A DNA stretch of 64,000 nucleotides from Sarcomyxa edulis (lineage: Eukaryota; Basidiomycota; Agaricomycetes; Agaricales; Mycenaceae): NCBI GenBank assembly GCA_009761415.1, contig QUOL01000001.1:3720001-3784000 (forward strand), given 5' to 3'. Shown piece after piece: positions 1-10,715 of this stretch. The notes under the pieces were generated by a model, which did not search any database, was not told the DNA's origin, and worked only from the letters and a program-made list of their open reading frames with translations. The translations under genes and the position numbers were made by a program. The first letter of the stretch is position 1; each line of letters opens with the position of its first letter.

Positions 1-2282
1 ATCAGAGCATTGGCTTTCTCCATCTTCGGAAATCGTATATTTCAGAACGCTCAAATCACAGAGTGCTTACAAGAAAGCGTAAAAGAATGGCTGATATATG
101 AGAGAGAATACAGGTAAGCTATCAGTATTGCATGCTTTGTATTTTGACGCTTGACATTGCACGTTAGACTTTCAGCTAACTTAAGGGGGACAATTCCGAT
201 GCTCGTCGCACATCTGAACACTCATGGGCAATACTCAGCCTTTGAAGAGAACTATCTACATTGCACGCAGACGTTCTACGAAGCTGAATCCAAGGAGCGT
301 GCAGAAGCACTCAAAACTCAGGGCGATGCCAAAGGATTCTTCAAGCATGTACGTCAGCGTATTGAAGAAGAGGAGACCAGGTCGAAGGAGATGCTCCCTG
401 TAGGGAGCTGGGCTATCGTCAGAAAAACTACCGAACAGGCGTTATTGAATGGGACGTCGGTGTGGCTTGCAGATAATGGTACGTCCAGATATATGTCTTG
501 GAGAAGACGGTATCCTAAGCGTACCTTACATAGCTCTGGGTCCTTTCATGACTGCAAAGGATATCAACAGCTTGCAAGCGATGTACAAACTTTTCTCCCG
601 GATCGATGGTCTCAAAACTCTGTGTTCCGCGTTCAAGGCTCACGTCCAGGTGTGTGTCCACTTCGCCAGAATCGTTCACTTCTCAACCTGACACCATCAA
701 TCTGATAGACAGAGGTACAAAATATCGTGAAGGACCCAGAACTCGATGGCGAGATGGTAGAACGTCTCCTGGCGCTCAAATCCCTCGCAGATCATACCAT
801 CAATTTTGCCTTCCTCGACGAAGCATTCACGCCGGCAACATCCAAGAATGGCTCTACCGGTGAATCCACTAGCGCCCCTCGACCGACTCGCCCCAACCAA
901 GAATTCGTCTACGCCCTCACAGATGCCTTTACTACCGGTTTCAAACGCCGTCGCAATAAACCTGCAGAGATGATCGCTATCTATATCGACAAGGCTATGC
1001 GAAAGGGCCAACAAGGCGCTACCGACGCTGAATTCGAAGCAATGTTGGATGGTGCATTGGGGTTATATCGTTACACGGACGACAAAGATGTGTTTAGGAC
1101 TTTCTATCATCGTGCGCTCGCTAAGAGGTTGCTGCTGGGACGGAGTGCTTCTGACGATTTCGAGAAGGCGATCTTGAAGAAGCTGAAAGACCGTAAGCTG
1201 TATCTTTCTCCTGTCGTATTCGTATTTCTTCTAATCCGTCACATTTCCAGAATTTGACCCGGAATTCGGTATGGGAGAGGAAATGTTCAAGGATCTTGCG
1301 TTATCAAGAGAGTCCATGAGAGATTACCACGAAAAACTCGATAGAAACAGTCCAGGTCAAAATCTCAACGTCATGGTCCTCCAACAAAGCGCCTGGCCGT
1401 TCTCTCCTCCGAAGACGAGCTCAGATTTACCACCCAAGGCATGTGCATGACTGGTCTTTGTCGGTGTATTGACTCATCGTTCCTGAACCTCCCTATTCCT
1501 AGATGCAATCGGAGTTGACAGCCTACACCGAATTTTACAAGACTAAGCACCAAGGCCACAAGCTCACCTGGGATCATTCCTTGGGGACCGTCACCATGAA
1601 AGCCAGGTTTACCGCTGGGAGTAAAGAACTTTCTTTGAGTCTTTACCAAGCTCTTGTCCTCCTCTTGTTCAACGACACGGATGAATTGCGTTATACGGAT
1701 ATTCTAGAAGAAACTCGGATGGGTAAGTCGTAAACACTTCGCATAAGGTCAGAACCACGCATATTAATCATGTCGCCACAGACGAAGGAGAGCTCCAACG
1801 GACTCTTCAGAGTCTCGCGTGTGGTAAGAAGAAAGTGTTGAAGAAGGTTCCCGTTGGTAGGGATGTACACACCACGGACGTTTTCCAATTCAATTATGGG
1901 TTCACCGACCCGAGGGCGAAGTTGCACATAAACTCTATACAAGCCAAAGTATCGGTACGTCCATGTCTCCACTGACACTGCCAGAGGTATTTTTCTAACC
2001 GTTGCATTTATTCTCTTGCAATAATAGCCGGAGGAGTCCAAACGCACGCAAACTTCCATCGAGGGCGACCGTAAACATTATCTCGACGCCGCCATTGTGC
2101 GTATCATGAAAGCTCGCAAAGAACTGCCTTATGCACAGCTCAGCATGGCTACCATCGACGCCGTGAAGAGTCATTTCGTGCCAGCGGTTGATATGATCAA
2201 GGCCAGGATTGATAGCCTGGTGGAACAAGAGTATTTACGGAGAGATGAAGAAGACAGAAGTCTATTTATTTATGTGGCTTGA
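1..2282 (+). CDS. CUL4: Cullin-4-type ubiquitin ligase scaffold, 3' part (5' end outside window)
   Basis: Scaffold of a cullin-RING E3 ubiquitin ligase. The reading frame is open from base 1, so the N-terminal part is missing. Spliced exons give cullin repeats followed by the cullin homology domain (FYHRALAKRLLLGRSAS, then LQRTLQSLACGKKKVL) and a C-terminal neddylation winged helix, IVRIMKARKELPYAQL. The lysine at 2109-2111 matches the Nedd8 acceptor. The protein ends in YVA, as CUL4 proteins do, which favours CUL4 over CUL1 or CUL3. Introns include 114-167, about 479-535, about 650-711, about 1193-1251, 1439-1502, about 1724-1782 and about 1951-2028. The intron at 1439-1502 has a GC donor. 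The paralog assignment rests on my memory of family sequences; membership of the cullin family is secure. Confidence 0.92.
1439..1502 (+). other. GC-AG intron in the cullin gene
   Basis: A 64-nt intron with donor AAG|GCATGT and acceptor CCTAG. Using the GC donor joins DLPPK to MQSELTAYTEF in frame, which is the expected cullin sequence. The nearest GT donor, at 1443, would shift the frame and hit a TAA within about 40 nt. Confidence 0.85.
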
Positions 2283-4212
2283 ATGTACGTCCTTCAAATC
2301 GTGGGTATATACGACTCATTTTTGTAAGGTTTCTGATTCGAAATTTGACCCAGTAACAATTTATTATACATGTGTATGTAACTTTTAGATGTGTTTTTTG
2401 GTTCATGCCGCATCCCAGCGCACATCAATGGTGCTGGCGTCAAGGCCAAGTTACAATTTGGCTAGAATCTTTCCCGAGAGGTTTCGTATCTTCCTGCAAC
2501 GCACCGGCTGAAGCCAATAGCCGGTACCGCGATACTGCTGGCACATGCACCCTCAAGTCCACCCAAAATTGATGGCAGCGAGCGTATGTGAAGTAGGTTC
2601 AGCGCCATTCAACATACAACTCGGGCTTGATGATCTTTAGTCTACAATGGTGAGTTCAACTCAGTTTGTTTTAGCATCTTATCGCACTTTCTCACTGATT
2701 CAATTTGCAACTGTCTTCTCCAGGTCGTCCCAATGTTCTAATGCAGGTTACTCCGAGTCTGGAATATTGCTACTCCCCTGTTTCGGATCGCGGAGGTTTT
2801 CTGGGCATCGACAGGCTCCGAGAATTCCAGAATCTGAGACAACTCTCCGTCGGGTACGGTGTGCAGACTCTTTCCATGATGGTTGGAGCGCCTTAAGCCT
2901 CTAACTATAAGGAGTGATGGGACCAGGTATTCATACTCACGATAGATCGCTGTATTTCCGACTAGCAGTGAAGCTGAGATCACAAGGGACTTTCTTCGCA
3001 ACTTTGAGTTCATAGCAATCATGTCATGCCTGACGCCACGATGATACTCCAGGTTCCAGGAGTTAAATTAAACTCAACGGAATGTTGGTAAGTATAGCAT
3101 AGCGCTCGCCTTGACGGCGGCGGGAAATAGAACGTGGAGAAGGACTTCTGGTAGGCAAGTAATGTCGACGTCCCCAGCGGCGTCCATTCCTTCCTTCCCG
3201 ATATGTCAGGTTTGACCCATGTATCTGGGATTTTCAACAAACTCGAGCCCTTTCACCCAAGCACATATTTGGAAACAAAGTTGTTGAAATCTCATAAAGT
3301 CTGAGCCGGGTACCACAAGTTTTTCTCTCCTGAATCTGTAGTAGTCGGCTGCACTGCGCGCAACATGGAGAACGATAATATTCATGGAGCATGTGGTACT
3401 AATGGTATGTTATGTAGTTAGAAACTCGAAGGAAAATAGATATTTAAGTGATGTTGGGCCTACGAGGAAAGAGAGGATAATATGCTGGGGTGACGGAAGT
3501 AATTGAGATTGTACCTTGCTATAATTCGAGGAACGGAAAAGAGGGAAAAAGGATGAAAAGTACCCGGGATGAGATGACCAGAGAAACATAGCCGTTTTTG
3601 GTTCCGTTCCTCTCCCATCCTCCTCGGGGCCGCCGGCACCTCACCAATAAGCATGCATGCATAACCCGCCGCTAGTGGAATCAACCACATCGAACCCCCT
3701 CATAACATGATCGAACGAATCTAGATCAAATTCATCAGCATGGAGAAGAAGAAGCACAGGCTAAAACGTAGGAAGACGCACATTTCTGCTTACAATCGCA
3801 CTGCCCGACGCAGACAGCAACGGACGGATGGATGGATTTGCACATGCACGGTTATCGGAAGAAAGTGTAGTTTTTTTAGGACACCGGAGATAGAGGGGCC
3901 GCGTGATTGATTGAGCGATTGAGGAAAAAGAAAAAGAACATGATATGAGTTTTCGGTTTTCAGTTTATGCATAGAGAAGGCAGCAAAGCGATAACGGGAG
4001 GTATATCCGCTGTGAAGGTATAGTAGGGAAGATTGATGGAGAAAGTGTGACAGGCAGATAATTGATGAAAGATCTTGGATGAAAAAGTGTGAACCGGCAC
4101 GTAGGCCAGTGTGGGATATAAAAAAATCAGAATGGGAAGGACACCAAAGATGTGATGGCGAAAATTAGCGAAAAAAGACATTGCATGGTCATAGAAAAAA
4201 GAGAGCAGAAGA
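2283..4212. other. Intergenic stretch, no convincing gene
   Basis: This lies between the cullin stop and the 3' end of the G-alpha gene. A short minus-strand open stretch (2738-3022, about 95 codons, with a possible intron near 2900-2938) is the only candidate. It shows no recognisable domain, and I would not call it a gene. The rest holds short AT-rich runs and presumably the 3' UTRs of the two convergent genes. Confidence 0.5.
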
Positions 4213-6043
4213 TTAGATCAAGGCCGCAACCTCAAGGTTGGATCGGAGAACGATGCTAAATGGGATGACGACAATCCGGAAGGAGCGTGAAGAGGGAGGA
4301 GAGAATGCGTTAAGCGTACGGTTGGGTTGCATGCGTTCGAGTAGAAAGAAAGAATTGAAGAGGGATGAATGGAACAAGACGACTCACTCTATAGGATGTA
4401 TAAGAAATGTTAGTAACGATTGAATGGTCGAAGAATTTGAGAAACTGACCTTCGACTGCAGCCATAACTACTCGTAACATGGCGGTATCCGTGGCATTTG
4501 TCACGCTTCAAAATACGTCAGCGTCATTGGTCTTCAAGAGCAAAGCAGTACTTCGCCGTTGAGATGTATAACAAGTTCACGTACTGAATGTAAATCTCAC
4601 GCTCTTTCTGCCGACCAGCTTTCACAGCAAGCTTCGCGAACCGTTTCTTGAAGTATTCCCGCCCGGCTTTTACATCACCTGTTGGGCCTTCAAAATCCTG
4701 CGAACGGGGAACTGAGAAAGACACATAATTGAATGGAGCGGCGGTGAATACATACGGGGAAGAAGTTCTTGATATCAGAATTTGGAATCTTCCGCTGGAA
4801 AAGGTCATCCTTGTTCAAAAACAAGATCTAGAGGAGACTTTGTGAGAACGACCTTTGTGAGCGCAGCACGTACTACGGATGGCTTACTATAGATGTCTGT
4901 TTAAACCATTGTGAATGACATATTGAATCCCAGATAGTCATGGCGTCTTGCATTTGGTTCTAGTACCCTCTATTAGCCCAGCGTAGTAGACAGTGCATTA
5001 CAAGACTCACCGCATCCTTATCCTCTACCAGACACTGATCATACCCACTCAGACTGACCAAGAACAGAATACTCGTCACATCCTGGAAACAATGTATCCA
5101 TTTCCGTCGTTCGCTCTTCTGTCCACCCACATCGACCATGAGCATCTCATGGTCCTTCAGCGTGAACGTCGTCTCCGTAATCCCGATCGTCCGCGCTCTG
5201 CATTGAATGATGTCCTGATCGTGAGGCTGGTACGCCGGGTCAAACAGCCGCTCCAGTGACGAGAAGAAATATAACAAACTGTATATGAGAAATTTAGCCA
5301 TCGCAACCCCTCATTGAACAAGATTGTAAGCGCACTTTTCAGGTAAAGCAGCCTCGTTCCCTCGTTCCCAAGCCCTCTGTACATTTGGATCCGACCATAG
5401 CGATATCAGAGGTTGATAGAATTCCTTCGGAAATGGCTCTCCGTCTCGAATGTCGGCAGCGTTCTCGATCAAATCGATGTACTCTAGGTTTTCCTCCGAA
5501 ACTTTGAGATCCATGTCTTCCATTGCATCCAGTAGATATTTCAGTCCATGGGTCAGATTGTTAAAGACTAGCTGCCGGTACGATTCAATTTCCTGTGCAG
5601 AGAAGGGGACTTTGTGGATGTATCGCATTTGCTGGATGTAAATAGGCGATTTAGTCTCGTACGAGCATGCCTCCTCTCCCCTCGACTCACCTTCAATATT
5701 GTGGATTTCCCAGAGTCTCCTGACCCCAGAAGCAGTACCTTCATGATAGTTACGGTCAGAACGAAGACGTTCTGGAAGTATTTCATTTAAACCACTCACC
5801 TTGACTTGAGCCGCCAGTTTTGATTTAGCCTGTGGAGACGAAGTTAGTCGATAATTTCCAACGATGCATGTGAATGATAGTTGGTCAAAGAAGATAAGAG
5901 TGCAGAGGTTGATCAAGCTATCATGGAAGACGATCCATACAGTAATATCGACTCACCTCTCTCAAGCTCTTTTCTGCCTCTCGATGTAGCGCCTTGTCCT
6001 GCTCCGATACCTCCACGCCGCCCGAAGACATGCAAGCACCCAT
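4213..6043 (-). CDS. Heterotrimeric G-protein alpha subunit
   Basis: GTP-binding alpha subunit that couples seven-helix receptors at the plasma membrane to effectors. The start at 6043 gives MGACMSSGG, with Gly2 for N-myristoylation and Cys4 as a probable palmitoylation site. Eleven exons give about 361 residues. They contain the P-loop GSGDSGKST (near residue 46), the helical domain, switch I RTIGITETTF, switch II DVGGQKSERRKW, NKDD for guanine recognition, TNATDT (the TCAT box) and the receptor-contacting C-terminus VEDIVLRSNLEVAALI. The length is normal for the family. The last part needs a one-nucleotide exon at 4388 between introns 4389-4449 and 4256-4387. Family membership is certain; I cannot assign it to a particular fungal G-alpha class. 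Confidence 0.96.
4388..4388 (-). other. Putative one-nucleotide exon of the G-alpha gene
   Basis: On the minus strand the exon ending GTC GAA G is followed by intron 4449-4389 (donor GTCAGT, branch TTACTAAC, acceptor CCTATAG), a single A at 4388, and intron 4387-4256 (donor GTGAGT, acceptor CATTTAG). Joining G + A + C makes GAC, and the frame continues as D-IVLRSNLEVAALI-stop, the expected G-alpha ending. Splicing directly from 4450 to 4255 gives a different frame, ending ASFSDPTLRLRP. Retaining the second intron gives VEE-stop. Confidence 0.75.
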
Positions 6044-7967
6044 AGTGGCTAGATGAACGACCTTGGGCTATAAAACGATATAAAATACTGCAGGGAATGT
6101 GTGCAGCGAGGGCCCAAGAAATGATTATGTGCTGGAAGCAGGGGCTGTCCGCGCTCTTGCGCCGAAGCTGATGGAGAAGTAACCAAAGAAAGAATGTGTG
6201 ATGATGGATCCGAGTATATCACCCCCGCAGCGCCCGAAGAGCTTCCGAGGCCAAACTGAGGGAATCTACTCAGAAAATAAGAGAAAAGAAAGAGAGAAAT
6301 GGGGAGGGGTCTCGAGCTTGGCGACTCTGGCAGCACAAAAGCTGGCGAAGAAGCGAGCAACTAGCGAACGAGATGAAAATTAATTTTGCGCGGCCCTGAG
6401 TCCAATAGACTCCCAGATTATATTATTCTATATTCCAAATTCAATTCTGAAGGATACATGACCGCCTTTCTCCTCAGTCCACTCTAACTGACACCAACTT
6501 CACAAATATCCGCGCGGTTTCTTGGTGTTCTATACGTTCAGAATGTACTGATGTCTGGCGCTTAGCTTTCTTTCGTCCGTCCATGTGCGGGCTTGACGTC
6601 GTCCGTATCGCCATGGGAATCCGAGTAGAAATCAAATGTACGAGGAGGCCTGAGACTCGCAGCAGGAGCTCGAGACCATCGGAAGGATCACCACCTATCA
6701 GCATCAGGGCGTGCGGTGATCAGAAACCTATTCGCACGAAACATCAGATTCGGATTGCATCAACTCTCCTATCATTGAGGAGGAGATGTGGAGTGAAGAC
6801 TTAGAATTGGCCAGCTGAAGGCCAGCTGATTGGAGAAAGACGGGGTCACTAAGGGCCGTCGGGGAGCAATGAAGTGTTGAACGTTGAGCACCGAAACTAA
6901 TAAGAGATCGGGGGTGATGATGTCACTTCGTGTCGCGTCGGGAATGTGTAAAGTCGGGTCCGGGGGATCTGGGGAAGTTTGTTACGAAAGACCTCAACAA
7001 ATCGCCTTATATGTAGTTTCAGACCCTGATCAAAAGCAAGTCAATCAGTCTACACGAGAGAAGAATACGCACATACCAATCCGGACGTCCGAACATACGC
7101 TCTAACGACGACAACGTCAATGACGAGCTGGGGAAATTTCAACTCGCGCATTCTACAATCACCCGGATATTACGCCAAGGTAAAACATAGCAGGCTAGTT
7201 GGAGGGAAGACACTATGTCTCGTCGTAGGCTTGAATGTAACGACAACGAGCTGAGCTGAACTTGAAGACGATGACAGACGAGTCAAGATCCATGCCGACC
7301 TCGATATTTCGGCGCCTTACTAGAGGCTCGGATCGAAGGTTGGATAGGTGTCAGGAGGCGTAGGAATGCCGTACGAATTGCGCAGAGAGCACTGACAGTT
7401 GGTGAGAATCCGAATACCAGGAACCTGACAGAGTTCAAGCAGGTGCCTGGAGTTTGAACGAAACGGCCACCTGCCCCGGAAGCAAGTCGGAAGTGAAGTG
7501 CCACTCCCAGCACGTGCATTCCAGTCGCGACCTCAAGTTGGGAATGTGTTCATGTGGCGTCAAGAACGTCGCAAGAAATATTCCTGTATGATGTCTGAAG
7601 AGGTATCAGTAACTCTGAGCTCGCAGGACATTTTCTCGAGTATCACGGAACACAGTAACGGGGTTTCTATTGGTCCGCTGCAGTATTCCTGTCTTGTAGC
7701 GTATGCCGTGTGTGTCGCAGACTCATCAATCTATAAATTACAAGCAGCTCAATACACATACTATACATGATGAATATCAAGAAAGATTAGCGATCCCTGT
7801 AGATCAGTCAGCACAGCAACATCACTGATGATTCGATAAAACGATCACCAGTCGTATACTTCTTCCGAATCATCCTTATGACGCATCGTTCCGACCTCTC
7901 AGCATCAACTGGTTAGACTTGTCAGCTCGTATGGTCATATTCAAAGTGCTATCGGAAGAAAGTCAGT
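6044..7967. other. Intergenic stretch, no gene seen
   Basis: Contains the upstream region of the G-alpha gene and the 3' flank of the MYND gene. The open frames are short, overlap on both strands and lack family motifs. Confidence 0.5.
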
Positions 7968-9024
7968 TCAGAAACGACCACGAAACAGTACGGTTTCTGA
8001 GACGCACTCAACAATGCTCTCCTCATTCAGAGGAACCTCCATCTGCCCAGATATGGCAGACTTTATCTGGAAAGGCTCCTTCCTCCGCGCATGGTCGAGG
8101 ACATCAGGTGAGATGACCGCGGCGTAGGATATGGTATCAGTCATGGCCGTGTTGCCTTTCTTTTGGTCCCCTCCATCTGCCTCGGCATCTTCGTTCGATT
8201 TCTCCTCGAGACTGAAGAAAAACAATACCACAGGTAACCCTTTGTTGACACCCAAACTTTCCTCCTGCCTCTTCTTCTCCAACATCTTTTTGAGTGGTTC
8301 ACTGACACCCTCGATTGGCTCTTTCTCGAATTTGACAAGCTGAAGGATCACCTTCATACTCTCCTGTCGTATCGCATCCTCAATACGGCTCATTTTCGCT
8401 TTGAAAAACGCCATGAAATCCTCAGGGCCCGTAGTAACCCGGACACGAAGCACGTATTTGAGCGCGTTCGAAGGTGTTTTCAAAAGATCCAAGGAAAGAA
8501 CGGCGGCGAGTTTGATGAGGAACATCAAGTTCTGGTTGCCGGCAAGAACCTTAGAGAGTTTGAGCGCGACGGGGAGTTTACTATGAGCATGACCATCTGA
8601 ACGACAAACGTGCTTGTGGGTACGCCTGATGTTAGATTTTCAATTAACGTGGATCACGTTCTAAAAGTCAGGCATCTCACCAGCCAGCGACTTGGCACTA
8701 AATTGGGTGCGCGTAGTATATGACTTAGTATGGTTCAAGTTTGAGGACTGAGAAAAAAGGGTATGCTCACCGCACGCGAGCAATATCTAGCGTCGTGACA
8801 CTTAGAAGAGACGCTACATAAGAACCTTCTTTCGGAAGCGCGAAGTGTAGAATGTGTATAGCTACCTTGCTGCACACCATCAAGGTTTTTCCCGATTCCT
8901 CGCGTGCACCGCAGTTGGAACAGGTTATACCCAACTTGCTGATTTCCTCGGCAGAGGGAGCAAGATGCTTCATGTCTGACTCAGTGTCTGGATGCCTGAG
9001 TTGTTGCAGAGATACGATAGGCAT
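7968..9024 (-). CDS. MYND-type zinc-finger protein
   Basis: The N-terminal region (about residues 30-75) is a complete MYND finger: CSNCGAREE, then VCSKCHDARYCSRAC, QVAGW and THKHVC, giving the C6HC ligand set. A C-terminal region of about 200 residues has no domain I recognise; it is helical in character with a charged EKKRQEE stretch. MYND fingers bind proline-rich peptides and often recruit partner proteins, so a role in protein interaction is likely, but the specific function is unknown. Splicing joins four exons. One, at 8681-8697, is only 17 nt and encodes the CQVAGW part of the finger. The start at 9024 is the first ATG upstream of the finger. A CCTAATTAGG palindrome lies 90 bp upstream. 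Confidence 0.82.
8681..8697 (-). other. 17-nt micro-exon in the MYND gene
   Basis: It is flanked by a TTTAG acceptor and a GTGAGA donor on the minus strand. Including it joins CSRA to CQVAGW and then RTHKHVC, restoring the canonical Q-x3-W-x2-H-K-x2-C end of the MYND finger. Confidence 0.8.
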
Positions 9025-9113
9025 GGTGGGATGTACTTCAGATTTTGAGAGGGATGTAAGGATGCAACTTGAAGTTCAACTTTACGCGGCGAGACGCGTT
9101 TCGATCATACTGT

Positions 9114-9123
9114 CCTAATTAGG
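9114..9123. promoter_or_regulatory. CArG/Mcm1-type palindrome CCTAATTAGG
   Basis: A perfect 10-bp palindrome fitting the known MADS-box (Mcm1/SRF) consensus CC(A/T)6GG, 90 bp upstream of the MYND start codon. Binding is inferred only. Confidence 0.45.
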
Positions 9124-9448
9124 ACTACCCCACAGATAGCCACAGAAATCAAGTCTGCTTCATGTTATAACGCAATTATTTTTGCCTTTCACTAACTCCC
9201 TGTTTGAGGGCTCCAGTGACTATCGATATATAGGAACAGGCTGGTCGATCAAACACTAGAGCGGAAAGGGACATGAGCGAAATGGCATTCGAGTGGCATT
9301 TCTTTTTGAACCAATCATGGAAGGAGAACTGGTATCGACGAATGCAACTCGCAGTGCATTTTATTCTCTCGTCTCCCTCAATAAGGATTGGAAACAACCT
9401 CAGAGGAAGCCACTTCAAGTCGCGGAGGCATTGGGTCGATTACACTTT

Positions 9449-9458
9449 CCTAATTGGG
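9449..9458. promoter_or_regulatory. CArG-like box upstream of the first YRWVYNG paralog
   Basis: CCTAATTGGG lies 66 bp upstream of the ATG at 9524. It sits inside a block (CGATTACACTTTCCTA...) that is also present upstream of the third paralog at 17.9 kb, so it may be a conserved promoter element. Confidence 0.4.
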
Positions 9459-9523
9459 ACCATTTTAGTATAGATTGTCGCCGCAGAATCGCCCGTATCA
9501 GTCTTCCCTTCCCACCAGCTATC

Positions 9524-10448
9524 ATGTCAGAATCATCTGAGGACGAGTACTACGATGGATTGCTCAAATATTGGAGCAAGGCACAAAAACGAATGATCCG
9601 TGGTGCAGTAAGTTCACACCCCCTCCAGCCTCCGGGCGGACCTCGCACTGACACTAAAATAGGAGCGTGCGAGAAAGCCAGTCTCACTCAGGTCTCTCTT
9701 GGGATCTTATCGATGGGTGTATAACGGTGGATGGGAAGCGGACGACGAGGAACGAGAGATTGATGACCCTGAGTGGGGGGTCTTGACTCTATACCGTGGG
9801 CCCAAAAAGACGACTACGCCGAAGAACATCTTTGGGAAATTCCAGATGTGTATGCTAAGCGGTACATTCGAGGGTCTCAAGGTGGCCGATGTAAAGGATC
9901 AGGAATCTGACATGCACCAGACAGCAGGAAATATCTGGGAGATCAACCACGTTAAATGGGCTGATGACGACTTGCCGGAAGACGGAAATGGTATTGCTGC
10001 TACGGAGGTACTCGATGACGCTGGGCACCCATTCCTCATCTTTTACTGTACTGGATCAGGCGGACATTTCTGTGGATCATATGCTCCAGAACATTCCGTC
10101 GAGATTGGAGAGCTATATCTCTTGAAGAAGCAGAAGAAACACGGTTCAATGAAGTTTTTGTCAGACGCCGAAAGAAGGAGACTTGGGTTTTACTTCAGCG
10201 ACAGAGACATCATTGGGGAGGAGTCCGGATCTGGAAGCGATGGAAACGATGAAGACGAAGACGATGTGGATCCGTATGACAGAGAGGAGGCACTCAAGTC
10301 GAGGAGGGCGCTGAAAAAAGAGCAATTGGCGGTCAAACTCGAGGGGGAAGCGAAGAACAGAGTCGCTGAGAAGAGGAGGGCTGTGGAGGATTTGACTCAC
10401 GACACGAAGCGTCCGAAGTTCAGCCTGGCATTGAATGAGGAGGAGTAA
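9524..10448 (+). CDS. Unknown nuclear-type protein, YRWVYNG family, copy 1
   Basis: I do not recognise this family. Exon 9524-9607, a 55-nt intron and exon 9663-10448 encode about 289 residues. After an acidic N-terminus (MSESSEDEYYDGL) comes a core of about 130 residues with motifs LLGSYRWVYNGG, NIFGKFQM, FEGLKVADVKD, AGNIWEINHVKW and ATEVLDDAGHPFLIFY, then YLLKKQKKHG and RRRLGFYF. The C-terminus has an Asp/Glu tract, charged helices and basic clusters (EKRRAVE, TKRPKF) that could act as nuclear localisation signals. There is no signal peptide and no membrane segment. Copies at 13.4 kb and 17.8 kb share the core and an intron at the same place. Real protein: high confidence; function: unknown. 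Confidence 0.85.
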
Positions 10449-10715
10449 AAATGACGACACATCTTGTTCGTTCTGTACTTGTATTCCGATTCCTATACAG
10501 AGCTCGTCATCATCAAAAATTGTATGGTACATTACCGAGCTTCGGCTCTTCTCGTAAGCAAATGAGCGGTGACCAAATGCAATGATAGAGTCAAGTCGGT
10601 CCTACAATGACGATCTTTGTTCGAGATCCATAAACACGTACCAAGCTTCAAGAACCCAGGATAAACATTCGAAGCAGAAGATTTCATTCGAATAAAACAA
10701 CATCAGGAAATAGCT

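Noticed and set aside
1443..1502. GT donor four bases downstream of the GC donor in the cullin gene
   Set aside because: Its use shifts the frame and meets a stop codon within the next exon.
4310..4388. Alternative G-alpha C-terminus through acceptor TATAGAG (at 4387)
   Set aside because: It gives an open tail of about 27 residues (VSRLVPFIPL and so on) with no resemblance to any G-alpha ending; kept only as a possible splice variant.
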